Assembly (NCBI GenBank): GCA_947095585.1
Contig: OX352762.1
Span: 25,458,669-25,522,668 of the forward strand
Source of the DNA: Nephrocerus scutellatus
Lineage: Eukaryota > Arthropoda > Insecta > Diptera > Pipunculidae
DNA length: 64,000 nt
Reading direction: 5' to 3'
The position numbers and the translations under genes are program-made. Below are positions 20,613 through 29,810 of the stretch, one piece after another. A model generated the notes under the pieces. It was not told the DNA's origin. It did not search any database and saw only the letters and a program-made list of their open reading frames with translations. Position 1 is the stretch's first letter. Each line of letters starts with the position of its first letter.

Positions 20613-21345
20613 ATGCTACAGTTGCCCCCATCAAACAGGTCATACGTTGCTGATGTGCAACAGAGAAAACCGTAATGTGAACAATATCGCGAGCGAGAAA
20701 GAAGTACAAGCCGACAGTGAACAAGATGTTCTAAGCATAAACATGCGGGAGGCCAGGACCGGACCCCGGTTGTAGAGCTAAATATGATGATGATGAAGCA
20801 TAAACATGCTATCGGAATCTTATAGGCCATCGGTTAGTAAGTATCAGTCTGTCGTATCAGTGGAGTCAATTTCGGTAAATATTAATAATCCATGTTGTGT
20901 AAAATTAAGTATAAACAATTAGCAGATAGCATTTGAAGTGGACACAGGTGCAGCGACTAGCGTGATGTCAAAACGTGAATTCGAATACTAAAAGTTACAG
21001 GGGTCATGGTCCTGTACTACAATAAAGGCCGGGTGTAGACCGATACTCTGCAATGCATATACGGTACCCTATGCAGTGAAGGAGAAAGTGGAACGTGAGC
21101 TAAAGAGAATGGAAAAAGAAGGAACGTTATATCAGGTTAAGAACAGTGAATGGACCAGTCCACTTGTTATTGTGCCAAAAAAGAATGGAAAAATACGGTT
21201 ATTAACTTTTTAGGGAATTTGTCCCGATGCAATCGTTGTACATTCACATGGTCACAGGAATGTCTGGTGGCATTTGAAAAAAGTAAATCAGCTATATCCG
21301 AAAAAAGTTTTATCCTTATACGATCTAAAATAACCGAAAAAAATT
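20613..21345 (+). pseudogene. mag-like gag C-terminus, protease and RT start
   Basis: After the LINE the frame resumes with the second knuckle CYSCPHQTGHTLLMC. An acidic linker (IASEKEVQADSEQDVLSINM) is cut by a 49-bp LINE tail at 20747-20795 and continues LSESYRPSVSKYQSV. The aspartic protease motif FEVDTGAATSVMS is at about 20930-20970. RT begins RPILCNAYTVPYAVKEKVER and SPLVIVPKKNGKIRLL, then jumps to FTWSQECLVAFEKSK, which belongs to the RT-RNase H connection, so ~150 codons of RT are deleted. The end near 21345 is ragged. Confidence 0.7.
20747..20795 (+). mobile_element. 49-bp extreme 5'-truncated insertion of RTE family B
   Basis: GGGAGGCCAGGACCGGACCC through to a (ATG)n tail is the exact 3' terminus seen at 59712-59760 and 62410-62462. 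It is flanked by a perfect 14-bp duplication AAGCATAAACATGC (20733-20746 and 20796-20809). Removing it restores the open linker frame of the host gag. Confidence 0.9.
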
Positions 21346-21360
21346 AACCTTGAGTCGATT

Positions 21361-21690
21361 TCACAACATCGATTGGACACATAAAATGGATACATGTAAA
21401 TGGTGCCCACTCACAAAATTAGGTCCTTCTTGGCAAGTCGTTTTGAAGCAGATTATGCACTGGAGTGAAGTGGTAGTGTTTATCCGTTCCGCGTAGAATT
21501 TTGTTGCACCGTTGCTGCAGGAACGCTGAGATGTCATGCAACTCTTCCTATACGTAGTAGTAGTAACACAACCCGCACTATTTCGCTCATGTTGACCGAA
21601 TGCACAAATGTTGTGCCATGAGTTTGTAGGAAATTGAATAGGCTTAAATACTGTAGTTATCAATGTTCCAGAGAGCATTTCTCGAATTAA
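21361..21690 (-). pseudogene. Possible Tc1/mariner-like transposase relic
   Basis: Minus-strand frames yield HFTPVHNLLQNDLPRRT and FCEWAPF, resembling the HPYH...V..L...D...R..FC.W stretch seen in one insect Tc1-like transposase group. The match is short and broken by stops. It could be chance. Weak call. Confidence 0.3.
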
Positions 21691-21785
21691 TCGTGTTTAT
21701 AAATACAATTTAAAAAAAATGTTGTTTTCATTTTGACGACCTTCATATCGGTATGGCTTAAATAATTTAAGAAAGTGTACATTTT

Positions 21786-22295
21786 TAAATTCTCTATATT
21801 AACTTCACTTGCCCGTGGCTGGCTGGCTGGCTGGCCAAATCTTGTGATCAATTTTTAACCCACTTTCTACAGCCCGATTTTATTGAAATTTTGCACACAT
21901 GTATATCTCCCAAGACAACACTTTCTATTCTATTTGAGGCCCCTCGGGCCGCGGGGTCGGGGGGCTCCCATACAAATATTTTACAAAATTTACCCGATTT
22001 TCTTTAAATTTTGTACACATGTGTGTCTTCGATGGAAAACACTTTTTGTAAAAATTTGGAGCGATCGGCCCCCTGGGGACCCCAATATACAATTTTTAAA
22101 TATCGCTATATCGCATCAGATCACGGCAAAGTCTGAGCTCTGTGCTTTGTGAGCAGCGCTGTTCGCTGCCGCTGCGTCATTTGGTGAATGATTTTGCCAC
22201 AAGCCGAGCACGCAGTGTGTGTGTGTGTGTGTGTGTATCCCCGATTAGAGAATTTACAAGAAAAATTTTAATTTTTATGGGTTGTTTTTTTAGAT
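21786..22295 (+). mobile_element. Family H element, copy C (2 units plus unique insert)
   Basis: Left end TAAATTCTCTATATTAACTT with a GGCT tetranucleotide tract; right end TAGAGAATTTACAAGAAAAA. Two tandem units are followed by about 120 bp of different sequence (22100-22214) and a (GT)n run at 22215-22236 before the common right end. Confidence 0.65.
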
Positions 22296-23720
22296 CTTAA
22301 AAGTTTAATTTTCTTTTAAAAAAGACCAACCTTGTGGCTGGAAGCGTTCGACTTATACGGTGTGAAGTCATGTAAGGTCAAAAGTACGTTTTCGATCATT
22401 TTACAAACTTTCAATTTTCACCCTGATCTTGTTGATGGAATGCACAAATGAATTTGTGAAAAAAGAACACACAAGTTTTTTCACTAAATTAATTAAGGAA
22501 TCACCTTTTAGTATTTGGCACCTTAACAGATGGCTGGCGGACCAAATCTTGTGATACATTTTTAACCCACTTCCTATTTCAAATTTTTGATACGCATGTG
22601 TATCTCCGATGGACAACACTTTTTGTAAAAATTTGGAAGTGATCTGAACTTTTTGATTCATCTCAAAACGTGACCATTTTGCAATGCATTTTCTACGAGT
22701 TTTTTTTCTAATTTTCCTTCTTCTTCACAACGCGATATGATAAATTGCCAAAAAAATCGCAATTGTTGACCACACGCTAAGAAGGTGGTTTTCTTGTATC
22801 CTCAAGCATTATCTCTAGAAATATTGAAGTTACCGATTTTTTGCAATCTGTGATAATTTACAAAATAATTGGATTCTTACCGCATAAAGCAATCTCGTTT
22901 ACAAATGCCTCTCGGGGTTTAAACACATCGTCATCCTTCGCAATTAATCAAAACGGAATAAAGCACAGCCAAAGGTAATAAAATCCAAAACAACAAACAC
23001 AAAAGAAAAATTACAAGAATCCCACCGATATAAGTAAAAAAAAACACAAAGAAAAATTTTCCCGCCACATCGAATCGGACCATTCGAACTGGATATCCTC
23101 TACTTTCACTCTAATGCATTAACTCTCTGCCCTCCGAAAGAACAGAATGGCAATCATTAAAGTCGTCAGAAGACAGCAAAATCGTTAAATTGTGTCTGTT
23201 AAAGTTCTCCAAGTATTTAAGGTGCGTACTAAAGTATGGAAAAATTCAGATACCATCTGCTGGTATGCGAGCTTATAAAATACCATGGAAAAGTAATTTT
23301 ACGTTTTATGTACGAGTATGCGAGCAGCTTCCTAAAAAACAAGTACCTGCCTGAAAGGAGCCTCCAGCTAGATAATTATAATTGCTCGATTGTTATCTCT
23401 GCGAATCTGTGAACTTTTTAATTTGTTTTGTCTTTTTCTTTTATTCCCGGATCTGCTTGACTTATACTCGGACGTAATAAATGACAGGTGTTGGGACAGT
23501 CGATTTTCTCGTCCCTATTTTTTGGTATCATTTATTGAAAATAGTAAATAAAATAATAGAAACCAGAACAGAAAACAAGTATAAGCGTTTTTTTTTTGTT
23601 TAAATTTAAATTTGGGTTTTAAATGTAATTCAAAAATTAACAAAAGCCGGTTCACTTTTTTAACTCAATTTTATGTTTTAATAAAAAGACCACAAATATT
23701 TAAAATTCAGGTTTAGGGAA
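22296..23720. other. Intergenic DNA with a partial family H unit
   Basis: A single family H stretch lies at about 22530-22660 (GCGGACCAAATCTTGTGA, ACGCATGTGTATCTCCGATG, CAACACTTTTTGTAAAAATT). The rest shows no supported gene or repeat. Confidence 0.4.
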
Positions 23721-23729
23721 GGCGCTGCG

Positions 23730-24020
23730 TTGCGTAGTTTGGCACCCATACAAATTTTATAAAAAAAGTACCCGATTTTCTTCAAATTTTTTACGCATTT
23801 GTATCTCCTATGGACAACACTTTTTGTAAAAATTTGCCCAAAATTTTAATAGAAAGTGTTGTCATTGGAGATACACATTTGTGCAAAGTTTAATGAATTC
23901 GGGCTGTGGGAAGTGCGTTAAAAATTGATCGCAAGATTCCACGACAAACCGCCCGACCAACCGACCGACCGACAACCGGACGTGCCACGGGCAAGCGAAG
24001 TTAATACAGAGAATTAAAAA
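23730..24020 (-). mobile_element. Family H element, copy D, with inverted halves
   Basis: One plus-strand unit (23745-23840) is joined to a minus-strand left terminus (23850-24015, CGAC tetranucleotide tract at about 23947-23980, then GGGCAAGCGAAGTTAATA and AGAGAATTAAAAA). The join places unit cores in opposite orientation around 23840-23860. Confidence 0.55.
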
Positions 24021-24224
24021 TACATTTTTAATTTAAAACGTTCAGTATTGTGCGTAGTTGAGAGCTTTGATCTGAAACAAATTGCAAACTCGCTTTGACC
24101 AACATTATTTTTGAGTTGTTGTCTTTTTTTGTGATTTGTCAATGTTCATCCAGTTCTGAGCATTGTTTAAGTCTCTAGCTCAATAGGAAATTAGTTTAAA
24201 ATCAATTACAAAATTCCACCCGCA

Positions 24225-24430
24225 CAGAATTTTTTAAAAAAATTAACCCAATTTTCTTCACATGTCACAGACATGTGGATATCCGATGCAGAACACTCTT
24301 TGTAAAAATTTTGGAGACGCCGGGCCTCGGGGTTTACAATAAAAAAAATATTACAAAAAAAAAAATAAGCACACATATGTATCTGCGATTAAAGAATTTA
24401 CATGAAAAGTGATTATGGGTGGTTTTTCTT
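24225..24430 (+). mobile_element. Family H element, copy E, right-end fragment
   Basis: One degenerate unit (ATTTTCTTCACATGTCACAG, GAACACTCTTTGTAAAAATT) followed by a right end AAAGAATTTACATGAAAAGT. The left terminus is missing. Confidence 0.5.
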
Positions 24431-24593
24431 TCAATGCACACGCACGAGGAACTGAAGTACAAATGAGAAATCGCAGACAGCCTTTATCTGGCAAATATGA
24501 AAAATACTGTTTTGTGTTGTAAAGGATACAAACAAAGTGATCACGTTGTGTTTTTTGGTCATTTCGAATGTGATGTAATAAAGAAAACACGAT

Positions 24594-24772
24594 TGTTATA
24601 TCCCCTGAAATATATGTATATTCCTTAATCTAGTACTTTCCTAAGCTGTCATATTTTCAGTGTTGAACATATATAGATACAACTTCCGGTTGTCAGTTCG
24701 TTATTTAGTGTATGTACAAAACACAAGACTAAGTCTTTTTCTTATATTTTCACAATTACACCGGCTACAACA
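24594..24772 (+). repeat. 5' LTR of the mag-like element
   Basis: 179 bp, TG...CA ended. Compared with the 3' LTR it shows a few substitutions and lacks about 25 bp present near 29650-29680. Confidence 0.9.
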
Positions 24773-24904
24773 ATTGGCGACGAGGATTTTAAAAGTATTT
24801 ACAAATTTTTTTTACAAAAATTTACGAAGATTTAAAGGATTTACTTTACCCGTGTACAAAAACTACATAACCAAAAAAAAAGTTACAATTTTACAGACCT
24901 CAAC

Positions 24905-25735
24905 ATGACGACAGAGTCACTATTAAATGTGTTAAAAATTCAATACTACGAAAAAAATACCAAGTGGTCTAGATGGGTAGAAAGATTGGAAACAGCATTT
25001 GGAATTTTCAAAATCACCAACATAGATGAAAAGAAAAATTTATTACTACACTACATGAATGAAATGAATGGCTCCGCTAAAACCATATGCAAAAACATAC
25101 GACCAAATAGTTAAAATATTGGGTAATTATTAAGAAGCAGAACCACTAGAAATTGTGGAAAACTTTAGATATCATCTACGCAAACAACAGGATGGAGAAA
25201 CAGTTAGTGAATTTGTTAATGCATTACGTAAATTGGCAATTACATGCAAGTTTGGTAATTACTTGGATACAGCTTTACGAAACCAGTTGGTGTTTGGCCT
25301 GCGATCATCGAAAATTCAGAACAGACTGCTGGAATACAAGGAACTAACATTACAAAAGGCTATCGACACAGCAACAGCAATGGAACTTTCTGCTAAAGGG
25401 GGTGCGGACATACATATACAAAAAAGCGTGGAGCAACAAAAAGTACTACATATGGTTGAAGATAAAAAGTATAAAAATTACACAAAATATACATGTCACA
25501 ATAACAAAAATATTACAGACAAAAAAAAAACAGTGTAACCGTTGTGGTAATAATACACACTTAGCAAATAAATGTAAATATATTAATACAATATGTAATT
25601 ACTGTAATATTAAAGGTCATTTAGGAAAAGTTTGTTCTAAAGCTAAAGAAAAAGTTAATATTTTCAAAAAAAAAAAAAAAATACAAATGCAGAAAGAAAT
25701 TTTATTGATGTTAGAGAAGTTTGCAATATTGTAAA
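24905..25735 (+). pseudogene. mag-like gag with two CCHC knuckles
   Basis: It starts MTTESLLNVLKIQYYEK at 24905 and covers the capsid-like region (WSRWVERLETAFGIF, then NFRYHLRKQQDGETVSEF and LVFGLRSSKIQNRLL). It ends in the two zinc knuckles CNRCGNNTHLANKC and CNYCNIKGHLGKVC that would bind RNA. A stop near 25112 and shifts near 25150 and 25530 break it into three frames. Gag would form the particle in the cytoplasm. This copy cannot without readthrough. Confidence 0.75.
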
Positions 25736-25779
25736 AGTTAACGATAGAAATAAAATTTGGGTATATTTAAAAGTAAATG

Positions 25780-27460
25780 AAAATTATATAAAATTTGAAA
25801 TTGATATAATTTCTATAATTTGTTTAAACACTAAATTACAATATTTCAACAACATAAATTTAAATGATTCTGATACAAGTTTATTAAGTTTTTGCAATAA
25901 AAAAATAAATATTTTCGGGTTTTTGAACGTCGAAGTATCATACAACAACACTATTTCTAAATTAAAATTATACGTGGTAGACACGGATAGACATCCTTTG
26001 TTAGGTCGAGAATGGTTACGTCATTTAAAATTTAATTGGAATAAAATATTAAACGAAAGTTGTTCAAATATTAATCATATTGATAATTATGCAACAACTA
26101 CACAGCAAAACTTACAAGAATTGAAAATTAAATACGAAAATGTTTTTAAAACAAATACAATTGGTAAAATAGCAAATATGCAAGCTAAATTACGTTTAAA
26201 AGAAAATACAATACCAGTTTTCATGAAAGCTAGAACTGTACCATTCGCATTAAAACAAGCTGTTGAAGATGAATTAGAAAACCTGGAAAATGAAGGTGTA
26301 CTAATAAAGGTAAATCAAAGTAATTGGGCACCACCGGTGATACCAGTCACTAAAATTAATAAAATTAGACTATGTGGCGATTAAAAGGTAACTGTTAATC
26401 CAAATTTAATTATTGATGAACATCCATTACCAACATTAGACGAATTATTTTCAAATATGGCGGGTGGCAATACATTTACAAAATTGGATTTAACAAAGGC
26501 ATACTTACAATTAGAAATAGTACCAGAAGATAGAGAGATTCTAAGTACTCATAAGGGTTTATATCAACCTACAAGGTTAATGTACGATATCGCCTCAGCC
26601 CCTGCAATTTGGCAACGAAAAATTGAAACTATACTTCAAGGCATATCAGGTGTTACGGTATTCTTAGACGATATCAAAATTACTGGCGAGAACGACAAAG
26701 TACATTTACAAAGATTAGAAGAAGTTCTAAATAGATTGAACAAATACAATATGAAAGTAAACATTGATAAATGTGAATTTATGCAAGAAAACATACAATA
26801 CTGTGGTTATATAATTAACAAAAATGGGGTACAGAAAATGCAAACCAAAATAGATGCAATACAAAATATGGTTTAATGGTTTAATAAATTACTATGGTAG
26901 ATTTTTAAAAAATCTAAGTACTATAATTTATCCAATTAACAATCTTTTAAAAAAAGATACGAGTTTTATTTGGGATAAAAATTGTGAAAATGCATTCAAA
27001 AAAATTAAAGAATTAATACAATCACCTACAATATTGGCACATTGCGATTCAAATTTACCATTACTACTAGCTACAGATGCTTCACCATATGGAGTGGGAG
27101 CAGTCTTAAGTCACAAATATCCTGATGGTGTTGAAAGGCCAATACAGTACGCTTCACAAACATTATCAGAAACACAGAAACGATATAGCCAAATTGATAA
27201 GGAAGCATATGCAATAATTTTTGGTAAAAAGAAATTTTATCAATACATTTTTGGTAGAAAGCTTACACTCATTTGCGACAATAAACCAGTTTTACAAATT
27301 TTATCACCGAAAAAAGGTTTACCAACTATGGCTACATTACGAATGCAACATTATGCAATATTTCTTGCAGGTTTCAATTATGATATCATATACAAAGATA
27401 CAAAAGCAAATGCTAATGCTGATGCAATGTCCGTCTACCAACAAAACATGTGAAAATGTA
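25780..27460 (+). pseudogene. mag-like pol: protease end, reverse transcriptase, RNase H
   Basis: The protease C-terminal part reads HPLLGREWLRHLKFNW at about 25993-26040. RT runs 26140-26880: NWAPPVIPVTK, then GGNTFTKLDLTKAYLQL, PAIWQRKIETILQ and the catalytic VFLDDIKITG at about 26659-26688. RNase H runs 27050-27430 (LLLATDASPYGVGAVLSH, KRYSQIDKEAYAI, LTLICDNKPVLQI). A TAA at 26382-26384 and a stop at 26874 split the frame. The protease catalytic DTG was not found in the decayed region at 25740-25900. Confidence 0.8.
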
Positions 27461-28858
27461 TTAGAGGAATCGGATGCTATGGAAATTAACCAAATTGAAA
27501 CATTACCAATTACGGTACAAGAATTAGGCAATGCAACTGCAAGAGATGAAAATGTTAAAATTTTGATACAAGGATTAATTAAAGGAGAAAATATACATTC
27601 AAAACATAGATTTGGAATTGATCAGATTGAATTTTCGTTACAAGGAAATTGTTTGATGAGAGGTACAAGAGTATATATACCCTTTAACTTGAGACAAGAA
27701 ATTCTACAAGAATTACATTCAACACATTTTGGTTCAACAAGAATGAAAGAATTGACTTGAATGTACTGTTGGTGGGAAGGAATGAACCATGATATAGAAC
27801 ATATGGTAAAAAATTGTTCAAATATACAAATCGAATCCAACAAAAGTACCATTACATCTATGGGAAAAAGCAACTAAACCATTCCAAAGAGTACATGTTG
27901 ACTTTGCAGGACCATTTAAATGTAAATATTGTTTGATTTATATAGATGCATACTCGATATGGCCCGAGGTAAAAATACTAAATGATATTACCACAGATAC
28001 AACAATAAACAAATTGAGAGACATTTTTAGTACTTTCGGAATTTCAGAAATTTTTGTAAGTGATCATGGGGTACAATTTACGTCGCGCGAATTCCAATTT
28101 TTTGTAAAAAATAATGGTAATAAACATAAAATGGGTGCACCATACCATCCAAGTACAAATGGACAAGCCGAAAGATACGTTCAAACTATTAAAAATAAAT
28201 GACGATCATTGAAAAGCAACAAAACACAATTGAATGCAGAATTATGCAATATACTATTAACATATATAAAAACTCCACATCCATCGACTGGAAAATCACC
28301 ATCACAATTAGTTTTTCAAAGACAGATTAGATCACGAATAGATTTAATGATACCTACGACTGCAAATGAAAATCATAAATTTATAGAAAATTCTACGAGA
28401 AATCTATTTATTGGGGATAGAGTAGCTTGTCGCGAATATTTGAATAAAGATATAAAATGGAGATTTCGTACAATTACAAAAAGAATTGGATTATTAAATT
28501 ACGAAATACAATTAGATGATGATAGAAAATGGCAACGTCATATCGATCAGTTACGGGTGGTTGGTTCCGATGTGCACGGAGAGATCAGTGATAATGTTAC
28601 TAACGATATTTATGATGATACTTCCACAAGCAAAATGATTTAAATCCATATAAAATAAATTATAACCCTAATGTAAATCATACAAATGCTACCGAGTTTA
28701 ATAAGAATATTACAAATGAAAGTACTGAAATACCAAGTAGTATAAATGAAAATATTGTATTAGAGTCAGAAAACGTAAATATGGAAAATAATACTGTTCC
28801 TGGATCTAACACCACAAATGTAGAGTATGAAGATAATCCATGTAGATTAAATTTATAA
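27440..28858 (+). pseudogene. mag-like integrase
   Basis: The N-terminal zinc-binding region is partial (ELHSTHFGSTRMKEL, then WWEGMNHDIEHMVKNC). The core shows all three acidic positions in context: LIYIDAYSIWPEV, VSDHGVQFTSREF and GQAERYVQTIKNK, a DDE integrase. Past a TGA at 28201-28203 the frame continues to 28640 with a C-terminal DNA-binding-like part (RITKRIGLLNYEIQL-type text), then an Asn/Thr-rich tail to about 28858. At least three stops interrupt it. Confidence 0.8.
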
Positions 28859-28984
28859 AATGTACATGAACAACATGAATTATTAATTACAGAGGGGAGA
28901 GTTGTTATATCCACTGAAATATATGTATATTACTTAATCTAGTACTTTCCTAGGCTGTCATATTTTCAGTGTTGAACATATATA

Positions 28985-29286
28985 AAGGGTGTTTTTTTGG
29001 GAGGTTTGTTTTTCCGATAGATGTCGTTTTATTTTATGACAGTTGTTTTGACAGCTCAAAGTGGCATTTCTACTCAGTATTGTTTGGCAAATCTTTATGA
29101 AAAAAAAAAAAAAAAAAAAAAAAATGACATTTGTGAAAAATAGTCGTGGTAGCCATATGCCAGAAATTGTGTTTAAATGTTAAATGCCAAAAAATTATCT
29201 ACCAAATAAAAAAAAATTTTGGTCATTTCATAATTTTATATGTGTTTTATTAAAAAAAAAATCGGCAACCTCTTAAAAAAACACGT
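28985..29286 (-). mobile_element. MITE family M, copy 2
   Basis: 302 bp, reverse complement of copy 1, flanked by TA (28983-28984 and 29287-29288). Central A-run of about 24 nt. Inserted in the 3' LTR. Confidence 0.85.
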
Positions 29287-29294
29287 TATATCTA

Positions 29295-29458
29295 ACGGGA
29301 GTTTTTTTTAAGAGGTTGCCGATTTTTTTTTTGAATAAAACACTTATAAAATTATGAAATGACCAAAATTTTTTTTTATTTGGTAGATAATTTTTTGGCA
29401 TTTAACATTTAAACACAATTTCTGGCATATGGCTACCACGACTATTTTTCACAAATGT

Positions 29459-29495
<37 letters not shown>

Positions 29496-29610
29496 CATAA
29501 TGATTTGCCAAACAATACTGAGTAGAAATGCCACTTTGAGCTGTCAAAACAACTGTCATAAAATAAAACGACATCTATCGGAAAAACAAACCTCCCAAAA
29601 AAACACCCGT
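29295..29610 (+). mobile_element. MITE family M, copy 3
   Basis: 316 bp in the same orientation as copy 1, flanked by TA (29293-29294 and 29611-29612). Only 8 bp (TATATCTA) separate it from copy 2, so the two form a large imperfect palindrome. Confidence 0.85.
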
Positions 29611-29810
29611 TAGATATAACTTCCGGTTGTCAGTTCGTTATTTAGTGTATAATCAGAGAGAATAACAGGCACTCGTATAAAACACAAGACTAAGTCTTTT
29701 TCTTATATTTTCACAATTACACCGGCTACAACAACGATATCATTTCGAAAAGCCATATAGGGAGAGCCGTATTAGGGAGAGGGGTAAAGAAAAGTTTAAA
29801 AATCATTGAA

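Larger units (their letters stand above)
16733..21345 (+). mobile_element. mag-like Gypsy LTR retrotransposon, broken by nested LINEs
   Basis: The order on the plus strand is LTR end, primer-binding site (TGGCGACGAG at about 16844), gag (about 16950-17538), a LINE insertion (17539-20612), the second zinc knuckle and protease (20613-21000), the start of RT (about 21060-21210), then RNase H linker text. The RT core is missing and no 3' LTR was found. Gag and protease resemble the second element at 24594-29733. Both use a primer-binding site starting TGGCGACGAG, complementary to the 3' end of insect tRNA-Ser(GCT) as I recall it. Confidence 0.7.
24594..29733 (+). mobile_element. mag-like Gypsy LTR retrotransposon with both LTRs and a 5-bp duplication
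   Basis: The 5' LTR (24594-24772) and 3' LTR (28903-29733) both start TGTTATATCC and end GGCTACAACA. The duplication ACGAT flanks the element (24589-24593 and 29734-29738). Two bases after the 5' LTR the primer-binding site TGGCGACGAGGAT begins at 24775; it complements tRNA-Ser(GCT) as I recall it. A polypurine tract AGAGGGGAGAG precedes the 3' LTR. The domain order is gag, protease, RT, RNase H, integrase with no envelope frame. The coding region carries several stops and frameshifts. Confidence 0.9.
28903..29733 (+). repeat. 3' LTR of the mag-like element, split by two MITEs
   Basis: LTR sequence runs 28903-28984 and resumes at about 29611-29733. The intervening ~625 bp is two family M MITEs in opposite orientation. 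Confidence 0.9.

Noticed and set aside
24594..29733. An endogenous retrovirus
   Set aside because: No envelope frame lies between integrase and the 3' LTR; the gene set is that of a Gypsy-type retrotransposon.
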